A program made the position numbers and the translations under genes. Under the pieces are notes generated by a model. That model was not told the DNA's origin. It ran no database searches and was given only the letters and a program-made list of their open reading frames with translations. A stretch of DNA of 45,719 nucleotides, taken from CAYNHF01 sp964397045. GTDB lineage: Bacteria > Actinomycetota > Acidimicrobiia > Spongiisociales > UBA5794. Positions 15,585 through 25,081 of the stretch are shown here, one piece after another. The DNA lies in the NCBI GenBank assembly GCA_964397045.1, contig CAYNHF010000040.1, forward strand, positions 1 through 45,719, read 5' to 3'. The stretch's first letter is position 1, and each line of letters starts with the position of its first letter.

Positions 15585-16838
15585 TCAGCCGATGCGATCG
15601 AACTTCACATAGGGTTGAAGCGCTTCAGGAACCGAGACCGAACCATCCGGCTGCTGGTAGTTCTCGATGATTGCGATGAGCGTTCGACCGACGGCAACCG
15701 CCGTTCCATTGAGGGTATGCACCAGTTGGTTGCCGGACTCACCCCTGTACCGGATCCTGAGCCTTCTGCTCTGGAAGTCTGTCGTGTTCGAGGTCGAGGT
15801 GATTTCGCGATACCTGCCCTGCCCAGGGAACCAGGCTTCGATGTCGTATTTTTTCGAGGCAGAAGCTCCCAGGTCGCCTGCTGCGACATTCACCACACGG
15901 TGCGGTATTCCGAGTGCCTGGACCAGGCCCTCCTCCTGCTCGAGCAGGAAGTCGTGCTCTTCCTGGCTGTTCTCGGGCAGGCAGAACGAGAACATCTCCA
16001 CCTTGTCGAACTGATGCACCCGAAAGATGCCCCTGGTGTCCTTCCCATAGGTGCCCGCTTCACGGCGGAAACATGTGGAGATCCCGACGTACCGCATCGG
16101 GAGATCGGCAGCGTCGAAGATCTCGTTTGCATGGAAGGCGGCCAACGGCACCTCGGAGGTCCCGACGAGATACAGGTCGTCGTCTGCCATGGCGTAGACC
16201 TGCTCGCGGTCGGCGGGGAAGAATCCGGTCCCGAAGAGCGCTTCCTCCCTGACCAGCACCGGCGGGGTCACCGGCACAAACCCCTGAGGCGTAAGGCGAT
16301 CGAGCGCGAAGTTGACGAGGGCGAGTTCGAGCCGCACCAATTCACCCATGATGAATCCAAATCGGCTCCCCGACACTTTGGAAGCGCGCTCAATATCGAG
16401 AATCCCGAGCGCGGTACCCAACTCCACATGATCCTTGAGGTCGCCTCCTGTGCGGAGGTCGTCACCCCAGGTCCGCAACTCGACCGCGTCCTCTTCCTCC
16501 ATGCCTGCAGCGGCCGTTTCGTCGGTGAGGTTCGGTAGCTCGATCCAGCGGGCGGTGAACTGCTCGTCCAGAGCATCCGCCGCTGCCAGCAGCTCTTTGT
16601 ACTTAGCAGCCAGTTCGCCTGCTTCGGCAATCGCCGCGTCGCGCGCTGCGCCCTCGAGGCGCTTGATCGCTTGGCCGGTTTTCTTCTGCTCGGCTCGGGC
16701 CGTCTCCGCCTGGATGCGAACCTCACGCCGTTCCCGGTCGAGTCGTGCTAGTGAATCGACGTCGATCTCGACGCCGCGCCTGGCGAGCGATTGGATGAGG
16801 GCCTCCGGCTCGTTCCGAAGAATCGTGACATCGATCAT
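15585..16838 (-). CDS. serS: Seryl-tRNA synthetase
   Basis: This 417-residue class II synthetase begins with the long antiparallel coiled-coil arm (about residues 30-100) that grips the tRNA-Ser variable arm. Its catalytic core has motif 2 (FRREAGTYGKDTRGIFRVHQF) near 255-280 and motif 3 (NGTAVAVGRTLIAIIENYQ) near 375-395. The length is typical. It charges all four tRNA-Ser species encoded between 5608 and 13116. The ATG start is unambiguous because MIDVTILRNEP is the conserved beginning. The preceding gene on the strand ends 9 bases upstream, so the two may share a transcript. Confidence 0.97.
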   Translation of the reverse strand: MIDVTILRNEPEALIQSLARRGVEIDVDSLARLDRERREVRIQAETARAEQKKTGQAIKRLEGAARDAAIAEAGELAAKYKELLAAADALDEQFTARWIELPNLTDETAAAGMEEEDAVELRTWGDDLRTGGDLKDHVELGTALGILDIERASKVSGSRFGFIMGELVRLELALVNFALDRLTPQGFVPVTPPVLVREEALFGTGFFPADREQVYAMADDDLYLVGTSEVPLAAFHANEIFDAADLPMRYVGISTCFRREAGTYGKDTRGIFRVHQFDKVEMFSFCLPENSQEEHDFLLEQEEGLVQALGIPHRVVNVAAGDLGASASKKYDIEAWFPGQGRYREITSTSNTTDFQSRRLRIRYRGESGNQLVHTLNGTAVAVGRTLIAIIENYQQPDGSVSVPEALQPYVKFDRIG

Positions 16839-16847
16839 TTCGCGATG

Positions 16848-17294
16848 CTACTCAGCTGCCGACACCGCGAGTGCTTCCTCCTCCTCGGGGGAAAGCACCT
16901 CGGTTCCTTTCCCGTCCTGGATCTGCTTCACGTAGAACAGGGTTTCTCCCCTGCCCACGAGCAGGCTGATAACCACTCCACTTCCGGTGGCGTCGAGCAG
17001 TGCTATCGAACGTGACAGGTTGCCCGAAATGTCACCGAAGGCGTCGTATGCAACCACTCCGGTCCGGCTGATCGCATGCGGCAACTGGCGCTCGACCGCC
17101 ACCAGCCGCGGCCCAAAGTCGCCCAGCAACGCCTCGATGCGGTCCAGTTCTCCGTCTACCTCAGCGAGCAGTGCGTAGACATTCCCGTCTTGCGGAACGG
17201 CGGCGAGCTTGGTGCGCAGCCGATTCACTTGTATCGAAAGCCACAGCGTGATCAGCAGAGTGGCTGCGATCAGACTCAGCAGGATGATGTTCAT
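16848..17294 (-). CDS. DUF4446 family membrane-anchored protein
   Basis: The 148-residue product has one N-terminal hydrophobic helix (about residues 2-22), then a coiled-coil-prone region and the DUF4446 core. The core includes VVAYDAFGDISGNLSRSIAL near 90, followed by GSGVVISLLVGR. The ATG at 17294 overlaps the upstream stop by 4 bases, so translation is probably coupled to the preceding membrane gene. The family is widespread in Gram-positives with no proven role. Confidence 0.85.
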   Translation of the reverse strand: MNIILLSLIAATLLITLWLSIQVNRLRTKLAAVPQDGNVYALLAEVDGELDRIEALLGDFGPRLVAVERQLPHAISRTGVVAYDAFGDISGNLSRSIALLDATGSGVVISLLVGRGETLFYVKQIQDGKGTEVLSPEEEEALAVSAAE

Positions 17295-18298
17295 GGGCCA
17301 TTCCGATAGAAGACGAGTTCCCACACATTGTCGTCGCTGCTGCCATCTTCGTCCTCGATGGTGGCGGACACACGCATCTCGTACAACGAACCGGCTACCA
17401 CCGGCAGGTCCTCGAACACCACCGTCTTCGCCTCACCTGCCTCGAGAAACGGAACCAGCGTCTGAATGTCCACGGTCGGTTCATCTTGATTGCGGGGATC
17501 AAGGAAGAGTTGCACCAGGATCGATTCCTCAGACAGATTGCCCGTGTTGGTGACGACCGCCTGCACCGCGAAGGTGTCCGAATCGGGAACCACCGGGAAG
17601 CCGTTGTTCTCGCCGAGCGGCTCCGGGTCGGTCACAGCCGTGATCGCCACATCGTGGTTGACCTCCAGTTTCAGAATCACCCGCATCCGGCCGGCGACCG
17701 TGACCGCGTCGAAGATCTCGTCGCGCGGCGGCGCCGCATAGCCGAACACCGGGTAGTCGAGCGTCACCGCCTCGGGATTCATCTCGTCGAGCGCCGTGAG
17801 AAAACTCGAATACGCCGAGTCGCCCACCCGCAGCTCGTTGAACGCGGCGGTCAGCATGGTGGCCCCCTTGGGGGCGACGTCGGGTTCATCGAGGATCTGA
17901 ACGACGGACTCCCGCACTGCGCTGAGCCCACCGGTCCAACTCGTTGCTGCAACCGTGAGATAGCCGTTCGCCTCGCTGGTCGATGCGGTTACTTCTGCCG
18001 CACCAAGGTCGGTGCTGAGAGCGGTGCTTTCCTCTATGAGGTTATCCAGCCGCTGTAGCAGTTCGGGACGCTCTATATCGCTGATGCTGACGAAGACGGC
18101 CTCGAGGCGGCCCGCAAGCACCGCTTGTCCGTCGGAGACATCTTTGGCGACCGCGAGATAGTCACCGGCTATCCGTTCGTCGGTCCGGTAGCGAACGGCC
18201 AGCGCGACGGCTGCGAGCACGACAGCGATCAGAAAGACGATCACAAGGCCCCGCCGCCGGCGAGAACGCCGCGTGAGCGGTGAGTGCGGGTACGCCAT
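17291..18298 (-). CDS. Single-pass membrane protein with a CARDB-like extracellular domain
   Basis: The 335-residue protein has a basic N-terminus (RRSRRRR), a membrane helix at about 17-36, a helical region at about 45-190 and a beta-rich C-terminus from about 205. The last part reads like a CARDB/adhesion-type Ig-like domain: VQAVVTNTGNLSEESI, LEAGEAKTVVFEDLPV and YEMRVSATIED. The bulk should lie outside the cell. It begins the minus-strand unit that continues into DUF4446 and serS, and its start is 6 bases from the tRNA-Leu gene. Function unknown. Confidence 0.78.
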   Translation of the reverse strand: MAYPHSPLTRRSRRRRGLVIVFLIAVVLAAVALAVRYRTDERIAGDYLAVAKDVSDGQAVLAGRLEAVFVSISDIERPELLQRLDNLIEESTALSTDLGAAEVTASTSEANGYLTVAATSWTGGLSAVRESVVQILDEPDVAPKGATMLTAAFNELRVGDSAYSSFLTALDEMNPEAVTLDYPVFGYAAPPRDEIFDAVTVAGRMRVILKLEVNHDVAITAVTDPEPLGENNGFPVVPDSDTFAVQAVVTNTGNLSEESILVQLFLDPRNQDEPTVDIQTLVPFLEAGEAKTVVFEDLPVVAGSLYEMRVSATIEDEDGSSDDNVWELVFYRNGP

Positions 18299-18303
18299 AG
18301 GCG

Positions 18304-18387
<84 letters not shown>

Positions 18388-18536
18388 GGACGCCACGATG
18401 GTACCAAAGCCGCGGAATACCGTCACTTGCCCATCACGCGACGACAGGGAACGTCGCGCTCGGTCGAGGCGTTCCTACGAGTAAGCCCGCGACCGCTCTC
18501 GGAGGTGGGCCCCCAGCCTTCGTAGACTCGGATGGA

Positions 18537-19196
18537 ATGAAACTCGCCCGCCAGCTGGAACGCCGCATGGAAGACCTCGTCGAGGGGCTGTCCGCCACAG
18601 TATTTCGCGGGCGGATCCACCCCGTGGAGCTGGCGGACCGACTCGTTCGTCACATCGACCGGGAAGCCGGCGGAGCGTTGGACGCAGCCATCCCGAACGC
18701 TTACTCGATACGAGTCCACCCTGGCGAACTGCCCGATGCGGTGAATCCCGCCGACCTGAGTCGCGAACTCGCCCGCGTGGTGTCGACGACCGCCACCGAC
18801 CGCGGTTGGCGAATCGGAGGCCCGACGTCGGTCATCGTCACCGCAGACAAGTCGGTCCTCCACGGCCGCATCGAGATCGAAGGCAGCAGCCGGCCGGGGG
18901 CCTTGCAGGCGTGGGCACAACTCATCGATGCCCGCGGCGGTCGCGTGTTCGAGTTGACGGACAACCGCTGCGAAGTTGGACGTGCTCCCGGATCCGACAT
19001 CGAGATCGCGGAGCCTCGCGTCTCCAGGCACCATGCGACGATCTTCCGCCACCACGGCGCGGTCTGGCTCCTGGATATCGGGTCTGCCAATGGCACCTCA
19101 GTCAATGATGCACCCGTCGCTCGCGACCCGGCCACGATCGCCACTGGCGACTCCCTGCGGTTCGGACCGGCTACCTTCACCTTCAAGATGCTGTAG
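18537..19196 (+). CDS. fhaA: FHA domain protein FhaA (DUF3662 plus FHA)
   Basis: The 219-residue protein has an N-terminal DUF3662 domain (about 1-115; starts LARQLERRMEDLVEGLSATV) and a C-terminal FHA domain (about 135-219). The FHA signature is intact: VGRAPGSDIEI, SRHHATI, then GSANGTSVND. FHA domains bind phosphothreonine. In actinobacteria FhaA is phosphorylated by PASTA kinases and influences peptidoglycan synthesis. It is shorter than mycobacterial FhaA because the long linker is nearly absent. The ATG at 18537 gives the canonical DUF3662 start. It opens the fhaA-to-pbpA block. Confidence 0.93.
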   Translation: MKLARQLERRMEDLVEGLSATVFRGRIHPVELADRLVRHIDREAGGALDAAIPNAYSIRVHPGELPDAVNPADLSRELARVVSTTATDRGWRIGGPTSVIVTADKSVLHGRIEIEGSSRPGALQAWAQLIDARGGRVFELTDNRCEVGRAPGSDIEIAEPRVSRHHATIFRHHGAVWLLDIGSANGTSVNDAPVARDPATIATGDSLRFGPATFTFKML

Positions 19197-19206
19197 AAGG
19201 TGCCAG

Positions 19207-19620
19207 GTGCCAGCCCTCTTTCTTAATGCCCTCAAGCTGATTTTCCTGCTGCTGCTGTTCCTTTTCTTGTGGCAAATCGCCCGATCGATCCGCGGCCACC
19301 TCGGCAGTGGCTCATCAACCAAGACGCTGAAGACGGCCTCGACTTTGGTCATTGTCAAGTCTGAGACCTTGGCCGGGCAACGGTACGCGATCGGGACCCC
19401 AGCCGTCGTCGGTCGGTCCGAGGATGCCGACATAGTTCTCGATGATTCCTACGCTTCCGACTTCCATTTCCGGATCGGCCAGCAAGAGGGCAAGATCATC
19501 CTCAGCGATCTCGGCAGTACCAACGGAACCTACATCAACGGACGGAGAGTCACCGTGCCGACCTCACTGACCAAGGGAGATTCGATCCAAATCGGTAAGA
19601 CGATATTTGAAGTGAGGTGA
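19207..19620 (+). CDS. fhaB: Membrane-anchored FHA protein FhaB/FipA-type
   Basis: The 137-residue product has an N-terminal hydrophobic helix (about 5-25) and a C-terminal FHA domain (VGRSEDADIVLDD near 75, then DLGSTNGTYINGR near 108). The GTG at 19207 follows GAAGG with 6 bases of spacing, and the gene sits 10 bases after fhaA. FhaB homologues are substrates and readers of PknB-type kinases that help coordinate division. The membrane anchor would keep it near RodA and PbpA, encoded just downstream. Confidence 0.92.
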   Translation: MPALFLNALKLIFLLLLFLFLWQIARSIRGHLGSGSSTKTLKTASTLVIVKSETLAGQRYAIGTPAVVGRSEDADIVLDDSYASDFHFRIGQQEGKIILSDLGSTNGTYINGRRVTVPTSLTKGDSIQIGKTIFEVR

Positions 19621-19677
19621 AGACACCATGAGCACGGGTTTCAACGAACTCCACGCCGGTGACTCGGTGGTGACACG

Positions 19678-19938
19678 ATGATCCCCACCGCCATCCTGCT
19701 CGGCATGGTCGCCGGACCGTCGCCGCTGCGGTGGTGGGCCGTCCCACTCATCGGCGTCATCTGGTCCCTCATGCTCGCCTCGTGGGGTGAACCTGCAATA
19801 ACATCCGTCCAGGTCTGGCTGGGTGGCTTTGCTCTCGGGGCACTGAACGCGGCTCTCGGCGTGCTGATTTCCGGTCGCGCGGTGCATCTCCTGCGGACAC
19901 CCTTGCGCCGGGTGAATAGCTACCTCGAGGCGAAATGA
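19678..19938 (+). CDS. Small membrane protein inserted between fhaB and pstP
   Basis: The 86-residue product has two or three hydrophobic segments (about 2-13, 17-36 and 46-66) and a basic C-terminal tail. Its stop overlaps the pstP ATG by 4 bases, so it is probably a real, coupled gene. The canonical actinobacterial cluster has no gene at this point. Family not recognised; a role linked to the kinase/phosphatase system is suggested only by position. Confidence 0.7.
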   Translation: MIPTAILLGMVAGPSPLRWWAVPLIGVIWSLMLASWGEPAITSVQVWLGGFALGALNAALGVLISGRAVHLLRTPLRRVNSYLEAK

Positions 19939-20651
19939 ACTACACCTGGGCCAGCGCAACCGACTCCGGTCATGTGCGTGATCACAACGAAGACTCACTC
20001 TCCCCAACCGAAGATGGCTCGGGGCCCGGTCCACTGGTCGTTGCCGTCGCGGACGGTATGGGAGGGCACGCTGCCGGCGAGGTAGCCAGTCGCCTGGCGA
20101 TCGAAGCCGCGGTCACCGAAGTCGTTGATGACCTCGAGGCGGCCGTCCGGGTGACCCGAGGGAATCAAGCGGTCGTCGATGCCACCCGCGCCGACGATCA
20201 ACTGGCAGGAATGGGCACCACGCTGACCCTGGCAATCATCGGCACAGACGGTGTGATGCACATCGCCCACATTGGCGATAGTCGCCTCTATCTGTTCCGC
20301 GACGATGAACTCCGGCTGCTCACCAACGATCACACCTGGGTTGGCGAGCTGGTTGCTCGCGGTCAACTGAGTCCTGCAGAAGCAGCAAACCATCCTCGTC
20401 GGCATTTGCTCACCCGGGTACTCGGAATGGACTCGCTGACGATCGACGAAACGACCCTCGATCTGGTCAAACGGGACCGGATTCTCGTTTGTAGCGACGG
20501 ACTCACGACGATGCTCGAGGATGCGCGCATCGCTGCCCATCTGCGTCACGAAGAGACGGCGACCGGTGCTGCTTGGGCGCTGCTCGAAGCAGCCAATGCC
20601 GCAGGAGGGTTCGACAACACGTCCGTTGTCGTAGTCGACGTCGGGCCATGA
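19935..20651 (+). CDS. pstP: PP2C-family Ser/Thr protein phosphatase
   Basis: The 238-residue protein is a complete PP2C catalytic domain. Metal-binding and catalytic motifs are all visible: VRDHNEDS near 14, VADGMGGHAAGE near 38, GMGTTL near 95, HIGDSRLYLF near 112, CSDGLTTML near 183 and the final DNTSVVVVDV. It should dephosphorylate the PASTA kinase and its substrates. Unlike mycobacterial PstP it stops right after the catalytic domain, with no membrane helix or extracellular part. Both its start and stop overlap neighbours by 4 bases. Confidence 0.95.
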   Translation: MNYTWASATDSGHVRDHNEDSLSPTEDGSGPGPLVVAVADGMGGHAAGEVASRLAIEAAVTEVVDDLEAAVRVTRGNQAVVDATRADDQLAGMGTTLTLAIIGTDGVMHIAHIGDSRLYLFRDDELRLLTNDHTWVGELVARGQLSPAEAANHPRRHLLTRVLGMDSLTIDETTLDLVKRDRILVCSDGLTTMLEDARIAAHLRHEETATGAAWALLEAANAAGGFDNTSVVVVDVGP

Positions 20652-21937
20652 CACGAAATGCCGAGGCCGCGCTGTTGGCAACGGCGTCTCTCGTGGCAGC
20701 CGCGGGTGTTGCCCTCAGCAGCTTCACCGAGGGCGAGTGGCTGAACGCAGATGTCCTGCTCACATTGCTGGCTTTTGCGATCGGGTTTGGCTTGGTGCAC
20801 CTGGCGCTGCGCAGATGGGCCCCAGAAGCGAGCCCGTTCCTGCTCCCGCTCGCCGCCTTCCTCGCTGCCATCGGGTTCACCGAGATCTACCGGCTGGACC
20901 CTGATCTCGCGGCACTGCAACGCTGGTCGCTAGTTGCCGCCGGCATCTTCGGCAGTGGCACGGTGTATCTCCTTCGCAATGACGGCGTCCGGTTGCTGCG
21001 TCGGTACCGGTATCTGTTCTTGCTTGCCGCAGTGCTGCTCCTTCTGCTGCCTCTATTGCCGGCGTCGTGGCCGATCCACGGTGCCACCGTCAACGGGGCG
21101 CGGCTGTGGGTGCGAGTTGACCTGCTCGGCAGAACACTCAGCTTTCAGCCCGGCGAACTAGCCAAGGTATTCCTGACCATCTTCCTCGCTTCGTACCTCG
21201 CAGATCGCGCTGGAGCCATGGCGGCGACCGGTGGCCGGATCGGTCGGTTTCAGATTCCTGCCCCCCGTCGGTTCGGTCCAATCCTCGTTGCTGCAGCTGC
21301 TGCGTTCGGTGTACTTGTCTACCAACGAGATCTCGGAGCCTCGCTGCTCATATTCCTGCTGTTCGTGGGACTCATCTACATCGCGACGGGAAGGATCGCC
21401 TACCTAATAGCAGGTGGCGGCCTGCTGCTCGCAGGCGGACTCGTCGCCTATCAAGCCTTCAGCCACGTGCAGGAACGGATCGGCTCCTGGCTGCACCCGT
21501 TCGATGACTACGCGGGGTCCGGATACCAAGTAGCTCAGAGCCTTTTCGCACTCGGGAGCGGCAGCCTCACCGGATCGGGCGTGGGCTTGGGGCGTCCAGA
21601 ACTCATCCCGGCCGCAAGCACCGACTTCATCTTCGCTGCCGTGGGTGAGGAGCTCGGCCTGGCCGGGACCGTCGTGGTGATCGCGGGCTACGCCCTGCTC
21701 GTCGCAGTTGGGTTCGGTATCGCCATTCGGGCGCGCGACGTTTTTGCCAAGTACTTGGCCGCCGGACTCACCCTGGTGTTGGCGATCCAAGCCATCCTCA
21801 TCATTGGTGGTGTCATCCGGCTCCTCCCGGTGACCGGAATCACCCTCCCGTTCATGTCGTACGGGGGGTCGTCGCTCGTTGCCAACATGGTGATGCTCGC
21901 ACTGCTGGCCATGGTCTCGCGGGAGCAGCCCGCATGA
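20648..21937 (+). CDS. rodA: SEDS peptidoglycan polymerase, RodA/FtsW family
   Basis: This 429-residue polytopic membrane protein has the SEDS signatures: NGARLWVRVDLLGRTLSFQPGE (residues about 155-175), the YQRDLGASL segment, DFIFAAVGEELG with its conserved acidic pair near 330-340, and the terminal LPFMSYGGSSL. SEDS proteins polymerise glycan strands from lipid II together with a class B PBP. pbpA follows with an ATGA overlap, so the two partners are made as a coupled pair. RodA rather than FtsW is inferred from the pbpA pairing and kinase context. Confidence 0.94.
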   Translation: MTRNAEAALLATASLVAAAGVALSSFTEGEWLNADVLLTLLAFAIGFGLVHLALRRWAPEASPFLLPLAAFLAAIGFTEIYRLDPDLAALQRWSLVAAGIFGSGTVYLLRNDGVRLLRRYRYLFLLAAVLLLLLPLLPASWPIHGATVNGARLWVRVDLLGRTLSFQPGELAKVFLTIFLASYLADRAGAMAATGGRIGRFQIPAPRRFGPILVAAAAAFGVLVYQRDLGASLLIFLLFVGLIYIATGRIAYLIAGGGLLLAGGLVAYQAFSHVQERIGSWLHPFDDYAGSGYQVAQSLFALGSGSLTGSGVGLGRPELIPAASTDFIFAAVGEELGLAGTVVVIAGYALLVAVGFGIAIRARDVFAKYLAAGLTLVLAIQAILIIGGVIRLLPVTGITLPFMSYGGSSLVANMVMLALLAMVSREQPA

Positions 21938-23400
21938 ACGGACCCGTACGTCACGTGGCCTTGACGGTGTTTGCGGTGTTTGCCGTGATGATCCTGATGC
22001 TCACCTGGATCCAGGCGGTGGACGCTGATCGCTACCGAGACGATCCTCGTAACTTGCGGACAGTCGCCGCCAGGGCTGGCAGTGAGCGCGGTGTCATCAT
22101 CTCGGCTGACGGGGTGGTGATCGCCGAGTCCGTCGCAGACCCGGAAGACCCCAGGGCTTTTCGTCGCTTCTACCCGGAAGGGTCACTGTACGCCCACACC
22201 GTTGGCTACGACAGCCTGCTATTTGGCGATACCGGCCTCGAGGAGTCCCGTGCCGCCGAACTCACCTCCGATCGGGATGCAACACTTTCCGGGGTGATGA
22301 GTGCGCTGTTCGGCGATGATCTCCGACCCCGAGGACTTCGCTTGACGCTCGATCACGAGCTCCAATCGGTGGCGAACGAGGCGCTGGGTGATCAGCGGGG
22401 AGTCGTAATCGCCTTGGATCCGACGACGGGAGAGACCCTGGCGATGGTCTCCAAGCCGGACTTCGATCCCAATCTGTTGCAGGGCCCCGGCGCCGGCGCG
22501 TACGGAGACGACCTCGACGCCGACCCAGCTCGCCCGCTACTGAACCGGGGGATCCGAGAAACGTATGCGCCGGGTTCCGCGTTCAAGGTCATCACCACGA
22601 CCGCCGGTCTCGAAACCGGAGTTGCCGGGCCTGGAACGCTGTACCCCAACCCGCGCGAGTTGAGCCTGCCAGGTTCCACGGCCACGATCCGCAACTTCGA
22701 TCGACGAACCTGTGGCACAAGCGACGCGGTTTCATTAGCAGTGGCATTCGCCCGTTCATGCAACACGACCTTCGCGGCTCTCGGGATGGAGGTAGGCCCC
22801 GGTCCGCTCGTCGACGCCGCCGAAGGGTACGGTTTCGGGCTCGAGATCCCGTTTGAGCTGGGAGGAGTCGCCTCCTTCATCCCCTCCGTCGAGGCGTTCG
22901 GCGACGATCTGCCGGCCGTTGCCCAAAGCGCGATCGGCCAACGCGACGTGAGGGCCACTCCTCTGCAGATGGCGCTTGCCGCCGCCGCAGTGGCCAACGG
23001 GGGCGAAGTCATCGAGCCCTATGTGGTGTCAGAGGTCTTCGCCTCCGACGGAGACGTGGAGTGGATCGCGGAGCCAATCGTGTGGCGGCGTGCAATGAGT
23101 CCGGCGACGGCGGGTGCTCTTGCAGAACTGATGGAACAGGCTGTGGCGTCTGGAACCGGTTCCCGTGCGGCAGTCCCCGGCGTGCGGATTGCCGGCAAGA
23201 CCGGCACCGCCGAGGTGCCGAATAGCCCTCCCCACGCCTGGTTCGTCGGCTATGGCCCCGTGGACCCGGAGCCCGGCGAGCGCCAGGTCGTCGTAGTCGT
23301 GGTGGTGGAATCCGGCGGCAACGTCGGGGAGGACGCCACCGGCGGAAGGCTGGCGGCCCCGATCGCTCAACGGGTGCTCAGCACATTCTTCGGCTTGTGA
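21934..23400 (+). CDS. pbpA: Class B penicillin-binding protein (transpeptidase)
   Basis: The 488-residue protein has one N-terminal membrane anchor (about 8-28), a dimerisation region containing SERGVIISADGVVIAES, and a transpeptidase domain. The three active-site motifs are present: SAFK with the catalytic Ser near 215, SCN near 275-277 and KTGTAE near 422. It crosslinks new glycan strands made by RodA, its coupled upstream partner. Length and order match actinobacterial PbpA. A CPBP protease gene follows rather than pknA or pknB. Confidence 0.95.
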   Translation: MNGPVRHVALTVFAVFAVMILMLTWIQAVDADRYRDDPRNLRTVAARAGSERGVIISADGVVIAESVADPEDPRAFRRFYPEGSLYAHTVGYDSLLFGDTGLEESRAAELTSDRDATLSGVMSALFGDDLRPRGLRLTLDHELQSVANEALGDQRGVVIALDPTTGETLAMVSKPDFDPNLLQGPGAGAYGDDLDADPARPLLNRGIRETYAPGSAFKVITTTAGLETGVAGPGTLYPNPRELSLPGSTATIRNFDRRTCGTSDAVSLAVAFARSCNTTFAALGMEVGPGPLVDAAEGYGFGLEIPFELGGVASFIPSVEAFGDDLPAVAQSAIGQRDVRATPLQMALAAAAVANGGEVIEPYVVSEVFASDGDVEWIAEPIVWRRAMSPATAGALAELMEQAVASGTGSRAAVPGVRIAGKTGTAEVPNSPPHAWFVGYGPVDPEPGERQVVVVVVVESGGNVGEDATGGRLAAPIAQRVLSTFFGL

Positions 23401-23486
23401 GCGGCTTGGTGCCACCGCAATCGGCACAGGTGGCCCGTCCCGCCGGTCACGGCGCGTCAACGCTAGCCTCGGGCCACGATGATGCG

Positions 23487-24296
23487 ATGACCGACCAGCA
23501 CGCCGGCGACGTCGTCTCGTTCGACCCGGACCAATTCCTCCCCGATTCACTGTGGCGGCCGCGCAACTGGCGGGCGTCTCCGAAGCCTCCCCGCCCAGGC
23601 GACCGCCGGTGGATCTGGCTGATCCTCGGGCTCTTGATCCTCTACAACCCTGCCCTCAACCTCTTGCTCCCCGAGGCCGCCCATATCGTTGCCAACCTCG
23701 GGTTCGCCTTTCTGGTGGTAGTACTGGCCGGCAAGGCAGGTGCCACCCTCGACAACCTCGGCCTGCGCGGCGACATGGTGGGTCGCGGGCTGACCATCGG
23801 GGCGGTGGTGCTCGCCGTCATCGGAGCCGGTGTCTTCTTACTCACGGCGCTGCCCGCGACCCGTGAATTCCTCGCAGATGACCGCTTCCTCGGCGTGGGG
23901 GCGGGCGAGATGGTATTCGAAGCTGCGTTCCGCATCCCGTTCGGAACCGTGGCTTTCGAGGAACTGCTCTTTCGCGGAGTCGTGCTCGGGCTCCTGCTCA
24001 GGCGATGGCCGATCTGGGCCGCAGCCACGATCGCCGCCCTGCTGTTCGGTTTCTGGCACGTCATCCCGGCATTCGATGCGATCGATACGAACCCCGCCGG
24101 GGATCTCATCGAGGGCCCGATCGCACTGGCGGGGTCCGTGCTCGGGACTGTGGCGTTTACCGGGTTGGTGGGCTATGGCTTCACTTGGCTGCGTTTTGGC
24201 GGCAACAGCCTGTTGACCCCGATCATGGCCCACATCGCGACCAACTCATTTGGCTACATCGCCGGATGGCTGGTGGTGTCACAGGGCTGGGCATGA
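23487..24296 (+). CDS. CPBP (CAAX-like) intramembrane metalloprotease
   Basis: The 269-residue polytopic protein carries the CPBP/Abi motifs: EELLFRG (motif 1, paired Glu plus Arg), FGFWH (motif 2) and the final HIATNSFGY (motif 3). These residues form the metal-dependent active site inside the membrane in this family. Substrates in bacteria are rarely known. The ATG at 23487 is chosen; a GTG at 23397 overlapping the pbpA stop would add about 30 non-hydrophobic residues. It interrupts the usual pbpA-to-kinase order, which suggests an envelope-linked role or a neutral insertion. Confidence 0.88.
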   Translation: MTDQHAGDVVSFDPDQFLPDSLWRPRNWRASPKPPRPGDRRWIWLILGLLILYNPALNLLLPEAAHIVANLGFAFLVVVLAGKAGATLDNLGLRGDMVGRGLTIGAVVLAVIGAGVFLLTALPATREFLADDRFLGVGAGEMVFEAAFRIPFGTVAFEELLFRGVVLGLLLRRWPIWAAATIAALLFGFWHVIPAFDAIDTNPAGDLIEGPIALAGSVLGTVAFTGLVGYGFTWLRFGGNSLLTPIMAHIATNSFGYIAGWLVVSQGWA

Positions 24297-24364
24297 TCCC
24301 GCGCGGTCCAGAGTCGAACCCGAGCACGGCCGTCATGTCTCGCCGCCGATCGACGGGTAGCCGG

Positions 24365-25081
24365 CTAGGGGCAGTAGAACTCGAAGCTGCCAGAGGCCGA
24401 CTCGACCTCCTGGAAGTTGTACGTGCTGAAGAAGACCGCGTCACCGGCGACGCGCGACCCGTCGTTCGTGAAGGACGTCACGGAGCTCTGCTCCGGCGAC
24501 AACGCGACGGTCTCGCCGCCGACGATGTGCTCCGAGCCGGCCTGGGCCTGCCAATTGTCGTCGCCGATGGCGATCTCAACTGAAGGAGGATCCCATCCGG
24601 CTGCAGTGTCGGTCTCCCAGTCCTCCGGTGGAATGATCGAGTTGACTCCTCCGTCAAAGCCGTCTGCCGGCGCACCGGCTGCTTGCACACCCCCGAAGAT
24701 CTTCTGACATGCACCGTTGAGGATGAAGTCGTACCGCATCCCGTCGAGCTCGACGAAGCCTTGCCCCGCCGGGTTGCCCACGATGTCGGTCTCGCCGGGT
24801 GGCACCAGACTGAGGTCGCCAGCGCCGCTCTGCTCTGGTGCGTTCCCGGCATCGCCCTCCTCCCCAGCAGCCGAGTCCGTGGTGGTGGCGGTCGAATCAT
24901 CCGCAGCCGCGCCGCCTTCTTGACCAGCGGGAGCGGTGGTGGCCGGAGCGGCTGCGGTAGTGGCTGTAGCGGCGGTGGTGGCCGGAGTCGCGTCCTCGGT
25001 GGAGTCACCGCCGCAGGCTGCAGCCACTAGTGCCAGTGCGGCAGCAAGCCCCACCATCGATCGGGTCGGATACTTCGCCAC
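24365..25081 (-). CDS. Lipoprotein with a low-complexity Ala/Thr linker
   Basis: The 238-residue protein has a signal peptide with lipobox (VAAAC, Cys near 23) and a long Ala/Thr/Pro/Gly/Glu linker (about 28-90). A compact domain at about 95-238 has Cys residues near 127 and at the C-terminus. I do not recognise the domain. It is convergent with the CPBP gene and divergent from pknB, so 25082-25343 should hold promoters for both. It is a non-canonical guest within the division cluster. Confidence 0.72.
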   Translation of the reverse strand: MAKYPTRSMVGLAAALALVAAACGGDSTEDATPATTAATATTAAAPATTAPAGQEGGAAADDSTATTTDSAAGEEGDAGNAPEQSGAGDLSLVPPGETDIVGNPAGQGFVELDGMRYDFILNGACQKIFGGVQAAGAPADGFDGGVNSIIPPEDWETDTAAGWDPPSVEIAIGDDNWQAQAGSEHIVGGETVALSPEQSSVTSFTNDGSRVAGDAVFFSTYNFQEVESASGSFEFYCP